The notes below the pieces were generated by a model, which made no database searches, was not told the DNA's origin, and saw only the letters and a program-made list of their open reading frames with translations. A stretch of DNA of 64,000 nt from Methylocystis echinoides. Its GTDB lineage: Bacteria > Pseudomonadota > Alphaproteobacteria > Rhizobiales > Beijerinckiaceae. Position numbers and translations under genes: made by a program. Shown one piece after another: positions 55,240 to 63,896 of the stretch. Within the stretch, counting starts at the first letter, position 1; each line of letters starts with the position of its first letter. Where the stretch lies: NCBI RefSeq assembly GCF_027923385.1, contig NZ_BSEC01000002.1, forward strand, positions 62,001-126,000, given 5' to 3'.

Positions 55240-55863
55240 ATGACCGCCCAGAAGAAATGGCGCCTCGTCGGCGACTATTTCGAGAATTGCAACTGCAACA
55301 TTGTCTGCCCCTGCGTGTTCTCGGCCAAGGCCATGGCCGAGCAGCCGACGCAGGGATTCTGCGACATCGTGATGGCGTTTCATATCGACTCGGGCAGCTA
55401 TGGCGACGTCGCGCTCGATGGGCTGAATGTCGCGCTCGCGGCCCATGCGCCCGGCCCCATGGCGCAAGGCGACTGGACCCTCGCCGTCTATCTCGACGAG
55501 CGCGCGAGCGATGAACAGACCGCCGCGATCGGAGCGATCTTCGGCGGGGCCGAAGGCGGGCCGATGGCGGCATTCGCGCCACTTGTCGGAACGCATCTTG
55601 GCGTGAAGAAGGCCGAGATCAAATATGCGATCGACGGCAAGTCGCGCTCCGTCGAAATCCCCGGTGTGCTCGCCATGGCCGTCGACCCGCTGACGGGCCT
55701 GCATCCGAGCGGCGAAATCTGGGCGACGAGCGGCCATCCCGTCGCCCCTGAGCGCATCGCCCTCGCCGTCGGCCGCGACGGCAACAGCTATGTCGACGGC
55801 GGCATGAACTGGAACAATGCAGGTCGAAACGGCCATTACGCGCCGATCGAATGGTCGAACTGA
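55240..55863 (+). CDS. DUF1326 domain protein
   Basis: The 207-residue protein begins TAQKKWRLVGDYFENCNCNI and VCPCVFSAKAMAEQPTQGFC, the Cys-rich start that defines DUF1326 (CNCxxxCPC). It then reads AFHIDSGSYGDVALDGLNVA, GDWTLAVYLDERASDEQTAA and GRNGHYAPIEWSN. The Cys cluster could bind a metal. A DUF2182 membrane protein follows 14 bases later, a common pairing. No function is assigned to this domain. AAGGAG lies about 10 bases before the ATG. Confidence 0.88.
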   Translation: MTAQKKWRLVGDYFENCNCNIVCPCVFSAKAMAEQPTQGFCDIVMAFHIDSGSYGDVALDGLNVALAAHAPGPMAQGDWTLAVYLDERASDEQTAAIGAIFGGAEGGPMAAFAPLVGTHLGVKKAEIKYAIDGKSRSVEIPGVLAMAVDPLTGLHPSGEIWATSGHPVAPERIALAVGRDGNSYVDGGMNWNNAGRNGHYAPIEWSN

Positions 55864-55877
55864 CGGCGGCTGTGTAA

Positions 55878-56666
55878 ATGGAAGAGGTGCGGACAGATCC
55901 GATTTCGACGCAACGAAACGTCATTCTGGGCCTTCTCATCGCTCTTTGCGCGGGGGCCTGGGCTTGGCTCGCGTGGCAGGGGGCGGGGATGCACCGCCAC
56001 CCCGGTTCGCCCATGGCCTCGCCAACTATGGGGATGCAGGCGCCGCTCTTCGTCGCAATGTGGATGGTGATGACCGTGGCGATGATGTTTCCCACCGCCG
56101 CGCCGATGTTGCTCACCTTTCACAAGACGCAGGAGAACAAGCGCCGAGGCGGCCAGGCCTTTGTGGCGACCTGGGCGTTCCTCGCCGGCTATATGATTGT
56201 CTGGCTGCTGTCGGGCGTCGCCGCCTATATTGGCGCGGTCGCCTTTGAGGCCTTCGCTTCCCGCGCGGCGTTCTCGGCGGAGACGACGAACCGCTTCGGC
56301 GGCGCGATCCTTTTTGCGGCGGGGCTCTACCAGCTGACCCCGATCAAGGATATGTGTCTGTCCAAGTGCCGGACGCCGCTCAGCTTCATCATGACGTCCT
56401 GGCGCGACGGGGTAATGGGCGCCGTGCAGATGGGCGCGATTCACGGCGCCTATTGCCTCGGATGCTGCTGGCTCCTGTGCGCCATCATGTTCCCGCTCGG
56501 AATGATGAACCTCGCCGTACTGGCCACCGTAACCGTCGTTGTCTTCGCAGAGAAGACATTGCCTCAGGCGAGGCTATTGGCGCAGGCCACAGCCGTGATC
56601 TTGACGGTCGGTGGCGCCCTGATGATCGCAGCGCCTGACGCGCTTTCTACCTTCGTCGAAGGATGA
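55878..56666 (+). CDS. DUF2182 predicted metal-binding membrane protein
   Basis: The 262-residue protein has about six hydrophobic helices and DUF2182 hallmarks: MWMVMTVAMMFPTAAPMLL, GGAILFAAGLYQLTPIKDMC, LSKCRTPLSFIMTSWRDG and GAIHGAYCLGCCWLLCAIMF with several Cys and Met residues placed in the membrane. The family is described as a predicted metal-binding integral membrane protein. Together with DUF1326 it may form a metal-linked pair, but its substrate is unknown. It ends the cargo operon. Confidence 0.88.
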   Translation: MEEVRTDPISTQRNVILGLLIALCAGAWAWLAWQGAGMHRHPGSPMASPTMGMQAPLFVAMWMVMTVAMMFPTAAPMLLTFHKTQENKRRGGQAFVATWAFLAGYMIVWLLSGVAAYIGAVAFEAFASRAAFSAETTNRFGGAILFAAGLYQLTPIKDMCLSKCRTPLSFIMTSWRDGVMGAVQMGAIHGAYCLGCCWLLCAIMFPLGMMNLAVLATVTVVVFAEKTLPQARLLAQATAVILTVGGALMIAAPDALSTFVEG

Positions 56667-56889
56667 ACGCTTAGGCGGGTTGCGGAGGCCGACGACTGGC
56701 ATGAATGGTTTTGGCGCAAGGCTTGTCTGCTTCTAGCGCGACCTCGCCGTTTTCCAAGGAATGGGCTTCCAGGTCGGCACGCCAACCTATAGCAGGGGTT
56801 CATGAATTTTCTTCATTTCCTAGGATCGGGCAAACACGCGATTCCTGAGGGAGCGTCCTTGAACGTACCAGGCGCGACCCTAGCCTTAC

Positions 56890-57483
56890 CTTGACCCGCA
56901 CATTCTCAATGGTGGACACATTTACGACCGGGCAGGTCGCGCTCCCCTTGCTGAAATTCACAACAGCTATATAGAGCTGGCGCGCAAGAACGGCTTGCCG
57001 ATCCTCACGTTCACGGACACTTGGCGATGCTGGCAAAAAGCAATTGACTCCTCCGCCTTCAACGGTCTCCGGGTCAATGAGGATAACGCCTCCCTCCGGT
57101 GACGCCTACAAGCCTGCAGAAAGCCTTGACCGCCGCGCCGCGCGCGACTTTCATCGACCGCAAATCGACGCACTCGCCCGGGCTGGCGTAGATTTTCTAC
57201 ATCTGGCTACGGCACCCAACGTCGAGGAGGCGCTTGGGGTTGAGCTGCTTGCGATACAGAAGTTTGTGAGCGTCTTCTCGCTTTCCAAGCCAATACGGCG
57301 GACTGCGAAGTCGAGAACTTAGATGGCAGCGCCGAATTGATCACAGAGCCACCGCTTGTTTTCGCCGAGAACCTCGGACGCCTTCGTAACCGTTTTAACT
57401 TGCGCGTCGTGGGAGGCTGCTGCGGAACTGAAGGTGGCCACATCGAGGCTTTAGCAAAGAAGTTATCGTGCGAGGAAGTCTAA
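56890..57483 (+). pseudogene. Decayed homocysteine S-methyltransferase family gene
   Basis: Pieces of one protein lie in different plus-strand frames. From about 56890: LDPHILNGGHIYDRAGRAPL and RKNGLPILTFTDTWR. From about 57099: DAYKPAESLDRRAARDFHRP and AGVDFLHLATAPNVEEALGV. From about 57315: ELITEPPLVFAENLGRLRNR and VVGGCCGTEGGHIEALAKKL to a TAA at 57481-57483. The GGCCGT motif supplies two zinc ligands in homocysteine S-methyltransferases. At least two shifts and probable deletions separate the pieces, and no start codon fits. It is non-functional. Confidence 0.7.
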
Positions 57484-57555
57484 ACTGGAGGATCGGCCAT
57501 TTATGCCTTTCGGACTCCCAAGCTGACAATCTCCGATGTCGCCAGCTTACGCGCG

Positions 57556-59952
57556 TTAAACGTTTAGAAGTTCGTGCAGATCATCCGGAGTGTCTTGGAA
57601 AAGACCCGCTGCTGCTTCCAGACGCGCCACGTCGGCGTCGAACTTGGCTCGCCTCTCGCCCGCCAGAGTCGATGCGATTGTGGCCTTCATCTCCTCCACC
57701 CATTCGGTGGCTTCGGCATTGACGCCCGCGACGAGCGCCATCAAGTCCGCTGGTTCCAGCGCCTTCTCCACTTCACCGCTGCCGGCGCCGACGCTCGCCA
57801 CGGAGACGGGCGGCGGCAGTGGCGTCGTTTCAGCCGGATGAAACGCGCGCGCAGCGCCGCTTAAATCGTCAGACCCAGATCCGCCATGTGCGATGCCCGT
57901 CCTTTCGGCGCGGTCCGCATTGAGAAGGTTGCGGGCAGCGACGATTTCCGCTCGCAGCGACTTCGTCAGAATATCCAGCGGGTCCGCGCGTCGTATCGAG
58001 AAGCGGCGCGGCTTCTTCAGAACGGCGACCGACTGAGGCTCGGTTCGAAGCTGCTTGCAAAGCGCAGCTACCGGTTCATTGCTCGCTTCGTTCATCACCG
58101 CGACGAACGCCACGCGGAAAGGCTCAGCCTCAACGAAGATTTTCTCTGCGGCCGCCATCACGCGCGCAAACGCCGCGTCGTGCTTCGCCCCACGCGCAGC
58201 AGACACGATCATCGCTCCCGCATCAGCCGACCAGTCCGACGAAAGGCCGTCAGTCCCTACATCCGGCACGCTCAGTTGAGCGCTGAAAGGCGCCGACGCC
58301 ACGACCTTTCGCTTGTAGCCGCCATCCGTGAAGAAGTTGATCTTGTCCAAAACTGCCGCGTACTGACCACGCACCAGCAGCACCGACTTTTTACTGTCCA
58401 ATCGGCGAAGGGCCTCCGGCGCCATCAGGGGCTCGAGCTCCCATCGCCCTTGCGTCGTGCGGCTGGCTCGGGGCATGCCGCCGACGAGGCTGCCGCCGCC
58501 GATCGAAGTCCCCCAGCCTTCGCGGCGAATGTAGCGCTTTCCGATTTCGTCGGAGCAATGTTTGGCGGTCGTTTCGTCGCCGACGCCGATCAAGAGCTTC
58601 ACGTCCATATTGCCGACAAGCATGTCGCGCGTCGGCTTGCCGTAGCGCACGTCCAACTGGGTCAGGCCCTGCGCGATCACCGCGATCTGGAACCCATAGC
58701 CTGCGACGAGCGGCGCGCGATCGACGATTTCGGGCATGCGGCCGAACTGATAAAATTCATCGAGCATCAGGAGGAGCCTATGCGGCTCGTCGAGGCCTGG
58801 AAGGCTCCGCAGCAGCACGTCATGAACTTGCTGCACGAGCAGGCGCACGACCGCTTCGACTGAGCCGAAATTGCCGACCGGCGTGCCGACCAAAATCGTA
58901 AACGGTTTGCGTCGCAGATCCGCGACGTTGAAATCGCTGCGGCTTGTGACGTCGTCGACGAGCTTGTTGTTCCATCCATCGAGCGCGGTGACGATGTGCG
59001 CCTCGAAGGACATGCGTTGCTTTTCCTCGCGGCCGATGTGCTGCCGAAACTTGTCGGTCACGAACTCGTTGAGATCCGGCTCGGCGACGAGAATGTCGGC
59101 CATCACAGCGGCGAGGCTGCGGCCTCGGCTCATCATCTTGAGCGCGGATTTTATCGTGCGCTGGTCGCGCATCGTGTCGCTGTCGAGCACATAGCCCAAG
59201 AGGCCGGCGAAGAGACCCCGCGCAGTTTCCGCCCAGTAAGAATCTCCTGTCGCCGGCGTCGGAATGAGGCTTCGCGCGATGTTCGCTACATCGGTCGCCC
59301 TTTCCGGCCAATGCGACACGAGATCGAGGGGGTTCCAGCAATGCGATTCCGCCGAACCAGGGGAAAACAGGAAAACCCGTTGGCCCATGGCCGCACGCGC
59401 AGCGCCTATTTCGCCCCACATCTCGCGCTTTATGTCCAAGCCGATCAAGGAGCCGCGCCATTCAAGCGCGTTTGGGAGCACAAAGCCGACGCCTTTGCCC
59501 GCGCGTGTCGGACCATTGACATAGATGTGACTCGCGCCGCTGTAGCGCACGTCCTTGCCGTCAAAGCGTCCGAGGAAAATCGAGTAGCCAGGCTCGCCGT
59601 TCAGCAAATCCGCTTTTCGTAGATCTTTGAGCGTCGCGAGTCTCGAGCCTCCGAGCGGCGGCCTCATGGCGCGAACGCCTTGAACAATCTGCATGGCGAC
59701 GACGGCGACGACCACGACGGTGATCGTGGCGCCGAGCGTTGCCCGCGCCACCAAATTCTGGACGACTGGATCTCCCCACTCGCTTTGAGCCGCGCGCAGG
59801 GGCAGCACCAGCTCAAATCCTCGGGTAAAACGCGTCCAGAGCAGCCAGCTATGCGTACGCCAGGCCACCGCCAGCGCGTAGGACGCCTCCCAGATAAGGA
59901 AGGCGGCTGCGACGGCGCAGAGCGCGCCGAAGAGGTATAGGGGCCAGCGCAT
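57556..59952 (-). CDS. virD4: VirD4-type type IV secretion coupling protein
   Basis: The 798-residue protein starts at ATG 59952 with AGAGG about 5 bases upstream. It has two N-terminal membrane helices (about residues 5-30 and 70-90), Walker A in HIYVNGPTRAGKGVGFVLPN, the Walker B stretch LLLMLDEFYQFGRMPEIVDR and IAVIAQGLTQLD, all typical of VirD4/TraG ATPases. A C-terminal extension of about 250 residues is Ala/Glu-rich and less conserved. VirD4 links the relaxosome to the T4SS channel. It is the last gene of the minus-strand T4SS block; the virB11 stop lies 8 bases upstream. Confidence 0.93.
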   Translation of the reverse strand: MRWPLYLFGALCAVAAAFLIWEASYALAVAWRTHSWLLWTRFTRGFELVLPLRAAQSEWGDPVVQNLVARATLGATITVVVVAVVAMQIVQGVRAMRPPLGGSRLATLKDLRKADLLNGEPGYSIFLGRFDGKDVRYSGASHIYVNGPTRAGKGVGFVLPNALEWRGSLIGLDIKREMWGEIGAARAAMGQRVFLFSPGSAESHCWNPLDLVSHWPERATDVANIARSLIPTPATGDSYWAETARGLFAGLLGYVLDSDTMRDQRTIKSALKMMSRGRSLAAVMADILVAEPDLNEFVTDKFRQHIGREEKQRMSFEAHIVTALDGWNNKLVDDVTSRSDFNVADLRRKPFTILVGTPVGNFGSVEAVVRLLVQQVHDVLLRSLPGLDEPHRLLLMLDEFYQFGRMPEIVDRAPLVAGYGFQIAVIAQGLTQLDVRYGKPTRDMLVGNMDVKLLIGVGDETTAKHCSDEIGKRYIRREGWGTSIGGGSLVGGMPRASRTTQGRWELEPLMAPEALRRLDSKKSVLLVRGQYAAVLDKINFFTDGGYKRKVVASAPFSAQLSVPDVGTDGLSSDWSADAGAMIVSAARGAKHDAAFARVMAAAEKIFVEAEPFRVAFVAVMNEASNEPVAALCKQLRTEPQSVAVLKKPRRFSIRRADPLDILTKSLRAEIVAARNLLNADRAERTGIAHGGSGSDDLSGAARAFHPAETTPLPPPVSVASVGAGSGEVEKALEPADLMALVAGVNAEATEWVEEMKATIASTLAGERRAKFDADVARLEAAAGLFQDTPDDLHELLNV

Positions 59953-59960
59953 CGGTCCTC

Positions 59961-61031
59961 TCACGCCTTCCCGCCGAAGCCCCGGAAATAAATTTCCGCG
60001 ACGCCGCGCGTCGGCCGGCGGCGCAATTGAACGACCATCGGTATGACCGAGCGGACATAATCCATGATTTCGGCCTTGCTTAGCTTGAGGTCTGATTGCA
60101 GCGTCATCAGCGCCAGACGCTCAAAGGCGCCGTAGGAGCTATCGGCGTGCAGCGTGGTCAGGGAGCCGGGATGGCCGGTGTTGATGGCCTGAAGGAATGT
60201 CGCCGCCTCGGCGCCGCGAATCTCGCCCAGAAACAGCCGGTCCGGCCGCAATCGCAGGCTCGATTCCAGCAGGTCTTGAACCGTCACCTGCGCCAGCCCC
60301 TGCCCGCCCTTGGAAGCGAGCAAGGACAACCAGTTCGGCTGCGGCGGCTGGAGCTCGCGCGTGTCTTCTATCGAGATGACGCGCTCGGCGCCTGGAACCT
60401 CCTTGAGGAGCGCGTTCAGGAATGTCGTTTTGCCCGACGACGTGCCCCCCGAAATGATCATGGTCACATGGTTTCTGACCGCGAAGGCGAGCGCCTTTTG
60501 CACGCCCTCAGGCGTCACGTCCTGCAGCAACTCGGCAAGCTCGGTCTCGATCTCCGGATAGTGGTTCAGGTCCGCCTTGAGCGGCCCTCTCACCTTCACG
60601 GCTTCGAAGGCGCCCATTCGGGCATAGTCGTCGAGGCCGAGATTGGCGATGACCTGCTTGCGGATCGAGAACGCGCCGCCCGAAGGCGCCGCCGGCGCCA
60701 ATACCCCCTGAAACCTCTCCCCATGCGGCATCGCCGCCGACAGCAGCGGCGTCGACGCGTTGACGGACTGCTGGGTGATCGAGGCGACATGTTCGGCTAG
60801 GCGCCTAACAGCCGTTTCGGTCAATTCGGGAACCTCGAAGCGCTCCATGGCGGGCTTGCCCAGCGCCTCGACCCACACTTCCCCCGGCCTGTTGACGCAG
60901 ATCTCGATCACGTCAGGGTTTTGTAACCAGGCCCGAATGGGCTCCGCCGCGTTCCGGAAAAACACTGGCAGGGTCTCCCAGAGCGGTATCTTGGTCGCGC
61001 CGCGGGCGCTTATTGGGGTGCTTGAGTTCAT
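59961..61031 (-). CDS. virB11: VirB11-type traffic ATPase
   Basis: The 356-residue protein has the VirB11 N-terminal domain (NPDVIEICVNRPGEVWVEAL) and RecA-like ATPase domain: Walker A ISGGTSSGKTTFLNALL, ISIEDTRELQPPQPNWLSLL (Asp box), LLESSLRLRPDRLFLGEIRG (Walker B) and NTGHPGSLTTLHADS (His box). It drives pilus assembly and transport. ATG 61031 gives a 119-base overlap with the 3' end of virB10 in another frame; an internal GTG near 60962 would shorten the overlap but still keep the domain. It shares the strand with all other T4SS genes here. Confidence 0.93.
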   Translation of the reverse strand: MNSSTPISARGATKIPLWETLPVFFRNAAEPIRAWLQNPDVIEICVNRPGEVWVEALGKPAMERFEVPELTETAVRRLAEHVASITQQSVNASTPLLSAAMPHGERFQGVLAPAAPSGGAFSIRKQVIANLGLDDYARMGAFEAVKVRGPLKADLNHYPEIETELAELLQDVTPEGVQKALAFAVRNHVTMIISGGTSSGKTTFLNALLKEVPGAERVISIEDTRELQPPQPNWLSLLASKGGQGLAQVTVQDLLESSLRLRPDRLFLGEIRGAEAATFLQAINTGHPGSLTTLHADSSYGAFERLALMTLQSDLKLSKAEIMDYVRSVIPMVVQLRRRPTRGVAEIYFRGFGGKA

Positions 61032-62259
61032 AGAGCGCCTCTTTCACAGGGTCCGGATAGAGGTCGGAAAAATCGAGGTCGCGCTTCACAAAGACGAGAA
61101 TTCTCGTGCCCTGATCGACATAAATTGTCGGCGGAATGTGAATCTCGTCTTTCAGCGCCTCTACGGCCATGCGCGTGATCGCTTGCGAGGTCGACTGGGC
61201 CCCGATCTGCCGCGCGCTCAAGAGCACGGAGTTCTGATTGCCCACTATGGGCACGAGCTGGCCCGTAACTGGATCGAGCGCATATTGCTGGCTCGTTGCA
61301 AAATTTTGGTTTTGCCCGAGCGAAGCGACGAATTGCGCGACGCCGCCCGTGAGCGTCAGCAGCGCGGCATTTCCGAACCTGTCGAGAAAATGCTTGTCCA
61401 CCTCGCCTGCGAGACCTGAGCGGCCAAGATTGTCCGTCCCATAGGAGCCGAGCATCAGCGACACCCCGTCGGCGCGCAGCATACGCGTCCAGATGATCAT
61501 CACGCGCGACTGCCCGCGGACAATTCCGGAGCGGTATTCGCCGGTGAGCATCGTTCCCTTGGGGATAAGGACCCGACGTCCGTCAAAGGAATAGACGTCT
61601 TCGCTTACTGACGCCCTCACATTTCCGGGAAGGTCGGACTGAATGGCGGTTTCCAGGACGCCGGGGATCATGAAGCCCTGCGGCACCAGCGCGTCGATCC
61701 GCGCGTGTTTCACAGCCCGCGCCCGCGTCACGTCATTTTCGGCGTTGTGAAGGAAGCGACGATTCGGGTCTTCCTCTTCCCTCTCGGCGCCGACCCTTGC
61801 CGCAGGATCGACCGACGCCGTCCCTTCCCGATCGTTGATCGCGAGCATCGGCGAACGAAGACGAGCCTCGACCTTCGCTTCGGCTTCCTTGCGCAGCCGT
61901 TCGAGCTCCGCCAGGCGCCGCGCTTCGCTATCGTCCGGCTTCGGCTCTGTCACGACCGGAGCGCTGACCACAGCGGCAGGCTGAGGAGCCGGAGGCGCAG
62001 GAATCACGAATTTGGCGGGTTCCACTTTTGGCGGCGGCCGGTCGAAAGACGCGCCCGGTTGGAGCCTTGCGGTCGCAAACGACTCGTCGCCGGCGTTCTG
62101 CGGTTTGCTTTGCTTGCGACTCGACGCGTACCACATGAGGGCGATGATGACGGCGGCGGCAAGAACCGCGACCCCGCCCAGCGCCACATTGGGGTTCGAC
62201 GACTGGCGCGTGACCGTCTCGTTCGCCAGCCGGCCTTCTTCCTCGAAATCAGCAGCCAT
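60913..62259 (-). CDS. virB10: VirB10-type channel protein
   Basis: The 448-residue protein has a short cytoplasmic start, one membrane helix (ALGGVAVLAAAVIIALMWYA, about residues 26-45), a Pro-rich periplasmic stretch (PPPKVEPAKFVIPAPPAPQP) and the C-terminal VirB10/TrbI beta-barrel domain: GFMIPGVLETAIQSDLPGNV, VLIPKGTMLTGEYRSGIVRG and ILVFVKRDLDFSDLY. VirB10 spans both membranes and gates the channel. The last about 40 residues (after ELKHPNKRPRRD) overlap virB11 and look like out-of-frame reading, so the natural stop may have been lost. Confidence 0.92.
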   Translation of the reverse strand: MAADFEEEGRLANETVTRQSSNPNVALGGVAVLAAAVIIALMWYASSRKQSKPQNAGDESFATARLQPGASFDRPPPKVEPAKFVIPAPPAPQPAAVVSAPVVTEPKPDDSEARRLAELERLRKEAEAKVEARLRSPMLAINDREGTASVDPAARVGAEREEEDPNRRFLHNAENDVTRARAVKHARIDALVPQGFMIPGVLETAIQSDLPGNVRASVSEDVYSFDGRRVLIPKGTMLTGEYRSGIVRGQSRVMIIWTRMLRADGVSLMLGSYGTDNLGRSGLAGEVDKHFLDRFGNAALLTLTGGVAQFVASLGQNQNFATSQQYALDPVTGQLVPIVGNQNSVLLSARQIGAQSTSQAITRMAVEALKDEIHIPPTIYVDQGTRILVFVKRDLDFSDLYPDPVKEALYELKHPNKRPRRDQDTALGDPASVFPERGGAHSGLVTKP

Positions 62260-62274
62260 GATCCGGCGCTCCTG

Positions 62275-63141
62275 TTATTGCTGCAAGCTGGCGCTCGGCG
62301 CGAGGCCGTTTGAGAGAAAGTTCGTCAAGAAGCCGCCCTCGGGCGCATGGACGGCCTGGATTTCGGGTTGCACATCCGTCTCTTGCGCCGTTGGCGGCGG
62401 ATCAGGTTCGGCGCGCATGTTGAAGACGCAAGCGGTCGCGGCCCCGTTGCGCATCGTCCATTGACCGGCTGTGCGATCGACGACAATCATGCCGCCCTCG
62501 CGCCGGTAGTTCACGAGTGTCTCGGACCGATCAGGATTGACCAGGAAGATGCCAGGAACGTCGCCCGAAAACCGAAAATAGGTCTTCGTTCCGTCGTCGA
62601 AGACGTGCTCGGGTTTGACGTAGGGCGCGCCTTTGTAGCTGTAATCGAAGTTTCTGATCGACGAGTTTTCGGCATTCCGCTTATTGGGGAAGGCCGCAAG
62701 CTCGCGCGCCTTCTCCAAAAGCCGCGCGTCCGCTTCTTCGTCCGGATAGGTAAAGCGGACTTTGAACACGACCCGGCGATCGTGTCCGCCGCTCGTGCGC
62801 AAGATGAAGGAATAGATTCGCTTCCTCGTCGTCACGACGGTCATGTTCGTGACCGCGTCCGGCTCCAGGGGCTTGATAAAGAGAAATTGCTTCGACTGAT
62901 CGGGCACCGCCTGCCAGCCGATCGTGTCTCCGAGCGCGACCGTCGAAATTTTCTCGTCGTCATGGAGAACGATGATCGTCGAGACGCCCCGCGTCCCCCA
63001 AATCGTGACGACGTTATCCTTCTCGAAAGGTACTGTGCGCAGACGCGAATCTGCTGGAACCGGCAAGGGCGCGCGCTCAGCGACGGCGGATGACGACAAA
63101 ACGGCGGCGAGCAGGAGGCTTGCAAGCAAAACTTTCGTCAT
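62275..63141 (-). CDS. virB9: VirB9-type outer-membrane core protein
   Basis: From ATG 63141 (GGAGG just upstream) the 288-residue product has a signal peptide (TKVLLASLLLAAVLSSSAVA) and the VirB9/TrbG domains: an N-terminal half with TVPFEKDNVVTIWGTRG, KQFLFIKPLEPDAVTNMTVV and RKRIYSFILRT, and a C-terminal half with PEHVFDDGTKTYFRFSGDVP and NYRREGGMIVVDRTAGQWTM. VirB9 pairs with VirB7 and VirB10 in the outer ring. Its start overlaps the virB8 stop. A longer in-frame reading to 63282 would overlap virB8 and lacks a signal. Confidence 0.93.
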   Translation of the reverse strand: MTKVLLASLLLAAVLSSSAVAERAPLPVPADSRLRTVPFEKDNVVTIWGTRGVSTIIVLHDDEKISTVALGDTIGWQAVPDQSKQFLFIKPLEPDAVTNMTVVTTRKRIYSFILRTSGGHDRRVVFKVRFTYPDEEADARLLEKARELAAFPNKRNAENSSIRNFDYSYKGAPYVKPEHVFDDGTKTYFRFSGDVPGIFLVNPDRSETLVNYRREGGMIVVDRTAGQWTMRNGAATACVFNMRAEPDPPPTAQETDVQPEIQAVHAPEGGFLTNFLSNGLAPSASLQQ

Positions 63142-63887
63142 TGCGGGCCTCCTCCGCCAAGCGGAGCCACGGTTTCCTGGTCTTTGCGATACTCGACGAC
63201 TTGAAATCCGAGCGGATTGTCGAAGCGCCACTCGTTGCGCATCGGCTCCTGCGTGTAGCGGAACCTGACATTCGCGGCCCAATGTTCAATGACCTGTTCG
63301 CGCTCATTCGTGCGCGTCGTCATGAACCGAACTGCCGCCGTGGCGGGCGCCTTGGGGTTATCCATCCAGCCATGCGTGAGAAAGTTCACGCTTTTGACAT
63401 AGACCTTGACGCGTCCGCTCGGACCCCAGAGTTTCATCGGGCTGTTAGGGTTGGTCAGGGAAAATTGTTCCGCGAGTTCTTTGCTCGCGCTTCCACTCGA
63501 GAGCAGCGACGCGAGCTCAAAATTGTCCCTTAAGGCCGGCGGATCGTAGGTTTCGCGCGCGCGGATGAAACGGACGATGTTGGCCTGCGTCACCGCCTCG
63601 CGCTCGGAAATCGGCCCCCCGCTCTCGAGCGGTCGAGCAACCTCGACATAGCCCGTCGCTTTGTCCACGAGGAGCGTCACCACTTCGGTTGATTTCAAGG
63701 GAATGAGCACGAACAGGGCGACGAGCGCCGCGAGAAGCGCGAGGCCCATCAAGCTCGCGACGACACGCCAGGCGTTTCTGGAGAGCTCGAGCCGGCGGTA
63801 GATGTCGCGCTCCCAGCGCGCGCCATCGTGGTAATAGCTGTCGTTCACCAGCGGCGACCGCCCGCCGGCCTGCACGTCGTCTGACAT
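63138..63887 (-). CDS. virB8: VirB8-type inner-membrane scaffold protein
   Basis: The 249-residue protein has a cytoplasmic start (YYHDGARWERDIYRRLELSR), one membrane helix (MGLALLAALVALFVLIPL, about residues 47-64), then the periplasmic VirB8 domain with VTLLVDKATGYVEVARPL, ANIVRFIRARETYDPPALRD and VEHWAANVRFRY-like strands near IEHWAANVRFRYTQEPM. It nucleates the inner-membrane complex. The ATGA overlap with virB9 shows operon coupling. The gene before it continues past the window edge. Confidence 0.93.
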   Translation of the reverse strand: MSDDVQAGGRSPLVNDSYYHDGARWERDIYRRLELSRNAWRVVASLMGLALLAALVALFVLIPLKSTEVVTLLVDKATGYVEVARPLESGGPISEREAVTQANIVRFIRARETYDPPALRDNFELASLLSSGSASKELAEQFSLTNPNSPMKLWGPSGRVKVYVKSVNFLTHGWMDNPKAPATAAVRFMTTRTNEREQVIEHWAANVRFRYTQEPMRNEWRFDNPLGFQVVEYRKDQETVAPLGGGGPQ

Positions 63888-63896
63888 GATGGATTC

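Noticed and set aside
57886..58863. 325-codon plus-strand frame opposite virD4
   Set aside because: Arg/His-rich shadow with no ribosome site.
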